From: Synchiropus splendidus | Lineage: Eukaryota; Chordata; Actinopteri; Syngnathiformes; Callionymidae | Direction: 5' to 3' | NCBI RefSeq assembly: GCF_027744825.2 | Contig: NW_026527054.1 | Location: forward strand, 1,860,001 to 1,924,000 | DNA length: 64,000 nucleotides | Shown: positions 60,701-64,000 of the stretch, in pieces | How positions within the stretch are numbered: the first letter of the stretch is position 1 | How the letters are laid out: each line of letters opens with the position of its first letter | Translations under genes and position numbers: made by a program | The notes under the pieces: model-generated | The model's database searches: none | What the model was told of the DNA's origin: nothing | What the model saw: the letters and a program-made list of their open reading frames with translations, nothing else

Positions 60701-62000
60701 GCGTTTTCAGCCTGAGATAAGGTGGGTTCCGGAACGCCAAACATAAAAATGTTGATAACTTTGGAAAAAACATTTCAGTCAGCTTAGATTTGATGAGCAA
60801 CTACTAGAAACATCCTTTCTGCTATAGTGGGAAGTGAAAATTTCATGTTCTGAAATTTCCTTGCAAAGTTATGGGACAATGCAGAAAACGTGTTTTCAGC
60901 CTGAGATAAGGTTGGTTCCGGAACGCCAAACATAAAAATGTTGATAACTTTCGAAAAACACTTCAGACAGCTTAGATTTGATGTGCAACTACTACAAAGA
61001 CCCTGTCTGTTGTAGTGGAAGGTGAAAATTTCATGTTCTGAAGCTTCCCTGCAAAGTTATCGCACAATGCAGAAAACGCGTTTTCAGCCTGAGATAAGGT
61101 GGATTCCGGAACGCCAAACATAAAAATGTTGATAACTTTGGAAAACCACTTCAGACAGCTTAGATTTGATGTGTAACTACTAGAAAGACCCTGTCTGTTA
61201 TAGTGGGAGGTGAAAATTTCATGTTCTGAAGCTTCCCTGCAAAGTTATGTCACAATGCAGAAAACGCGTTTTCAGCCTCACATAAGGTCAATTCCGGAAC
61301 GCCAAACATAAAAATGTTCATAACTTCGGAAATACACTTCAGACAGCTAGGATTTGATGTACAAGTACTAGAAAGACCCTTTCTGCTATAGTGGGAGGTG
61401 AAAATTTCATGTTCTGAAGCTTCCCTGCAAAGTTATGGCACAATGCGTAAAACGTGTTTTCAGCCTGAGATAAGGTAGATTCTGGAACGCCAAACGTAAA
61501 AATGTTGATAACTTTGGAACAACACTTCAGACAGCTTAGATTTGATGTGCAACTACTGGAAAGACCCTTTCTGCTATAGTGTTAGGTCAAAATTTCATGT
61601 TCTGAAGCTTCCCTGGAAAGTTATGGGACAATGCAGAAAATAATTTTTCATCCTGAGATACGGTCGATTCTGTAACGCCAAACATTAAAATGTTGATAAC
61701 TTTGGAAAAACACTTCAGACAGCTTAGATTTGAAGTGCAACTACTAGAAAGACCATTTCTGCCATAGTGGGAGGTGAAAATTTCATGTTCTGAAGCTTCC
61801 TTGCAAAGTTATGGCACAATGCACAAAACGCGTTTTCGGCCTGAGATAAGGTCGATTCAGGAACACCAAACAAAAAAATGTTGAAAACTTTCGAAAAACA
61901 CTTCAGACAGCTTAGATTTGATGTGCAACGACTGGAAAGAACCTTTCTGCTACAGCGGGAGTGGAAAATTTAATGTTCTGAAACTTCCCTGCAAAGTTAT
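57735..62000. repeat. Satellite monomers, mixed variants
   Basis: About 22.7 monomers and no gene. 57775-58017 recurs at +1128 (58903-59145), with GTTTGAGATAAGGTGTG and CGAAAAACGCTTCAG markers. Other parts resemble 46.3, 50 and 56 kb. The monomer at about 61580-61690 matches the one next to the LINE (11630-11740). Confidence 0.83.
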
Positions 62001-64000
62001 GGCACATTGCAGAAAACGCGTTTTCAGCCTGAGATGAGGTTGATTTCAGAACGCCAAACATAAAAATGTTGATAACTCAGGAAAAACTCTACAGACAGCA
62101 TAGATTTGATGTGCAACTACTAGAAAGACCCTTTCTGCTACAGTGGGAGGTGAAAATTTCATGTTCTGAAGCATCCCTGCAAAGTTATGCCACAATGCAG
62201 GAAACGCGTTTTCAGCCTGAGATAAGGTTGATTCCGGAACGCCAAACATAAAAATATTGATAACTTTGGAAAAACACTTGAGACAGCTTAGATTTGATGT
62301 GCAACTACTAGAAAGACCCTTTCTGCTATAGTGGGAGTTGAAAATTTCATGTTCTGAAGTTTCCCTGCAAAGTTATGGCACAATGCAGAAAACACGTTTT
62401 CAGTCTCAGATAAGGTTGATTCCGGAACGCCAAACATAAAAATGTTGATAACTTTGGAAAAACACTTCAGACAGCTTAGATTTGATGTGCAACTACTAGA
62501 AAGACCCTATCCGCTATAGTGGTAGGTTAACATTTCATGTTCTGAAGCTTCCCTGAAAAGTTATGGCACAATGCAGAAAACGCGGTTTCAGCCTGAGATT
62601 AGGAGGGTTCCAGGACGCCAAACATAAAAATGTTGATAACTTTGGAGAAACACTTCAGACAGCTTAGATTTGATGTGCAACTACTAGAAAGACCCTTCCT
62701 GCTACAGTGGGAGGTGAAAATTTCATGTTCTGAAGCATCCCTGCAAAGTTATGCCACAATGCAGGAAACGCGTTTTCAGCCTGAGATAAGGTCGATTCCG
62801 GAAAACCAAACATAAAAATGTTGACAACTTTGGAAAAACACTTCAGACAGCTTAGATTTGATGTGCAACTACTAGAAAGAACCTTTCTGCTATAGTTGGA
62901 GGTGAAAATTTCATGATCTGAAGTTTCCCTCCAAAGTTATGGCACAATGCAGAAAACACGTTTTCAGCCTGAGATAAGGCGGGTTCCAGAACGCCAAACA
63001 TAAAAATGTTGATAACTTTGGAAAAACACTTCAGACAGCTTAGATTTGATGTGCAACTACTAGAAAGACACTTTCTGCTATAGTGGGAGGTGAAAATTTC
63101 ATGTTCTGAAGCTTTCCTGCAAAGTTAGGGCAAATTGCGTAAAACGCGTTTTCAACCTGAGATAAGGTTGTTTCTGGAACGCCAAACATAAAAATGGTGT
63201 TAACTTTGGAAAAACACTTCAAACAGCTTAGATTTGGTGTGCAACTACTAGAAAGACCCTTTCTGCTATAGTGGGAGGTGAAAATTTCATGTTCTTAAGC
63301 TTCCCTGCAAAGTGATGGCACAATACAGAAAACGCTTTTACAGCGTGAGATAAGGTGGGTTCCGGAAAGCCAAACATAAAAATGTTGATAACTTTGGAAA
63401 AACACTTCAGACAGCTTAGATTTGATGTGCAACTACTAGAAAGACCCTATCCGCTATAGTGGTAGGTTAACATTTCATGTTCTGAAGCTTCCCTGAAAAG
63501 TTATGGCACAATGCAGAAAACGCGTTTTCAGCCTGAGATTAGGAGGGTTCCAGGACGCCAAACATAAAAATGTTGACAACTTTGGAAAAACACTTCAGAC
63601 AGCTTAGATTTGATGTGCAACTACTAGAAAGAACCTTTCTGCTATAGTTGGAGGTGAAAATTTCATGATCTGAAGTTTCCCTCCAAAGTTATGGCACAAT
63701 GCAGAAAACACGTTTTCAGCCTGAGATAAGGTGGGTTCCAGAACGCCAAACATAAAAATGTTGATAACTTTGGAAAAACACTTCAGACAGCTTAGATTTG
63801 ATGTGCAACTACTAGAAAGACACTTTCTGCTATAGTGGGAGGTGAAAATTTCATGTTCTGCAGCTTTCCTGCAAAGTTAGGGCAAATTGCGTAAAACGCG
63901 TTTTCAACCTGAGATAAGGTTGTTTCTGGAACGCCAAACATAAAAATGGTGTTAACTTTGGAAAAACACTTCAAACAGCTTAGATTTGTTGTGCAACTAC
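62001..64000. repeat. Satellite monomers of the 25-33 kb type, with a 4/5-monomer duplication
   Basis: GATAACTCAGGAAAAACTC near 62070 links this end to 28.47-28.9 kb. A CCCTATCCGCTATAGTGGTAGG monomer at about 62505 recurs at +940 (5 x 188). From the GTTGACAACTTTGG monomer (62819) onward the offset is +752 (4 x 188). The second copy therefore lacks the monomer at about 62630-62815. The array runs off the window. Confidence 0.88.

Larger units (their letters stand above)
11506..64000. repeat. 188-bp satellite array, right arm
   Basis: About 279 head-to-tail monomers in the same orientation as the left arm. The landmark ATAAAAATG goes from 11547 to 63940 with a net shortfall of about 59 bp. This is accounted for by recurring small deletions: 181-bp monomers lacking GCCTGAG, 182-bp monomers lacking six bases around CTACTAGCC, and several 1-bp losses. 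No second insertion is detectable. The array runs off the right end of the window. Confidence 0.97.

Noticed and set aside
1..64000. CRISPR-like array of direct repeats
   Set aside because: Repeats are 188 bp, contiguous and without unique spacers, and the context is eukaryotic.
1..64000. CENP-B box in the monomer
   Set aside because: The best candidate, in monomers with CTTTCGAAAAACACTTC, has TTCG and the central A but not the CGGG end.

Overview
The window is a vertebrate-type satellite DNA array interrupted by one retrotransposon. Apart from about 3.3 kb, every base from 1 to 64000 belongs to head-to-tail copies of one AT-rich satellite monomer of 188 bp, about 322 copies in all (about 43.6 left of the insertion and about 279 right of it). 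The only gene I can support is the reverse transcriptase polyprotein of a non-LTR retrotransposon (LINE) of the L2/CR1-like type on the minus strand at 8203-11505. That LINE type (apurinic-endonuclease plus reverse transcriptase, short-repeat 3' tail, LLPSGRRFRSI-like C terminus) is typical of ray-finned fish, so a teleost centromeric or pericentromeric region is the best guess. The species cannot be read from the sequence.

Layout. 1-8202: left arm, including a 12-monomer higher-order repeat (HOR, 2256 bp) present twice in tandem (531-2786, 2787-5042). 8203-11505: LINE with an open reading frame and intact catalytic motifs, flanked by a 6-bp target-site duplication. 11506-25380: right arm made of the same monomer families, with an 8-monomer HOR pair (1505 bp units, 12298-15307) and a long-range copy (18538-22263) of the left end of the window. 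25380-31840: a more diverged monomer subfamily with short-range duplications. 31840-43980: a 17-monomer HOR in four tandem copies (3188, 3188, 3000 and about 2765 bp). 43980-62000: a mosaic of duplicated blocks (43.2-45.5 kb copied to 47.0-49.5 kb; 46.3-46.9 kb copied to 53.6-54.3 kb; a 6-monomer HOR of 1128 bp at 55479-57734). 62000-64000: monomers resembling the 25-33 kb subfamily, with a 4/5-monomer duplication.

How it fits together. The exact monomer-multiple offsets, nested duplications, and copies gaining or losing whole monomers are what unequal crossing-over and gene conversion leave in a satellite. The LINE is a later passenger: removing 3309 bp (element plus one target copy) restores the 188-bp register exactly. 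The many short ORFs in the array come from the satellite sequence and I do not annotate them as genes. I found no tRNA, rRNA, CRISPR, prophage or host gene. The most interesting material is the higher-order organisation, the set of short dyad-symmetric motifs in each monomer, and a young-looking, possibly competent LINE inside the array.
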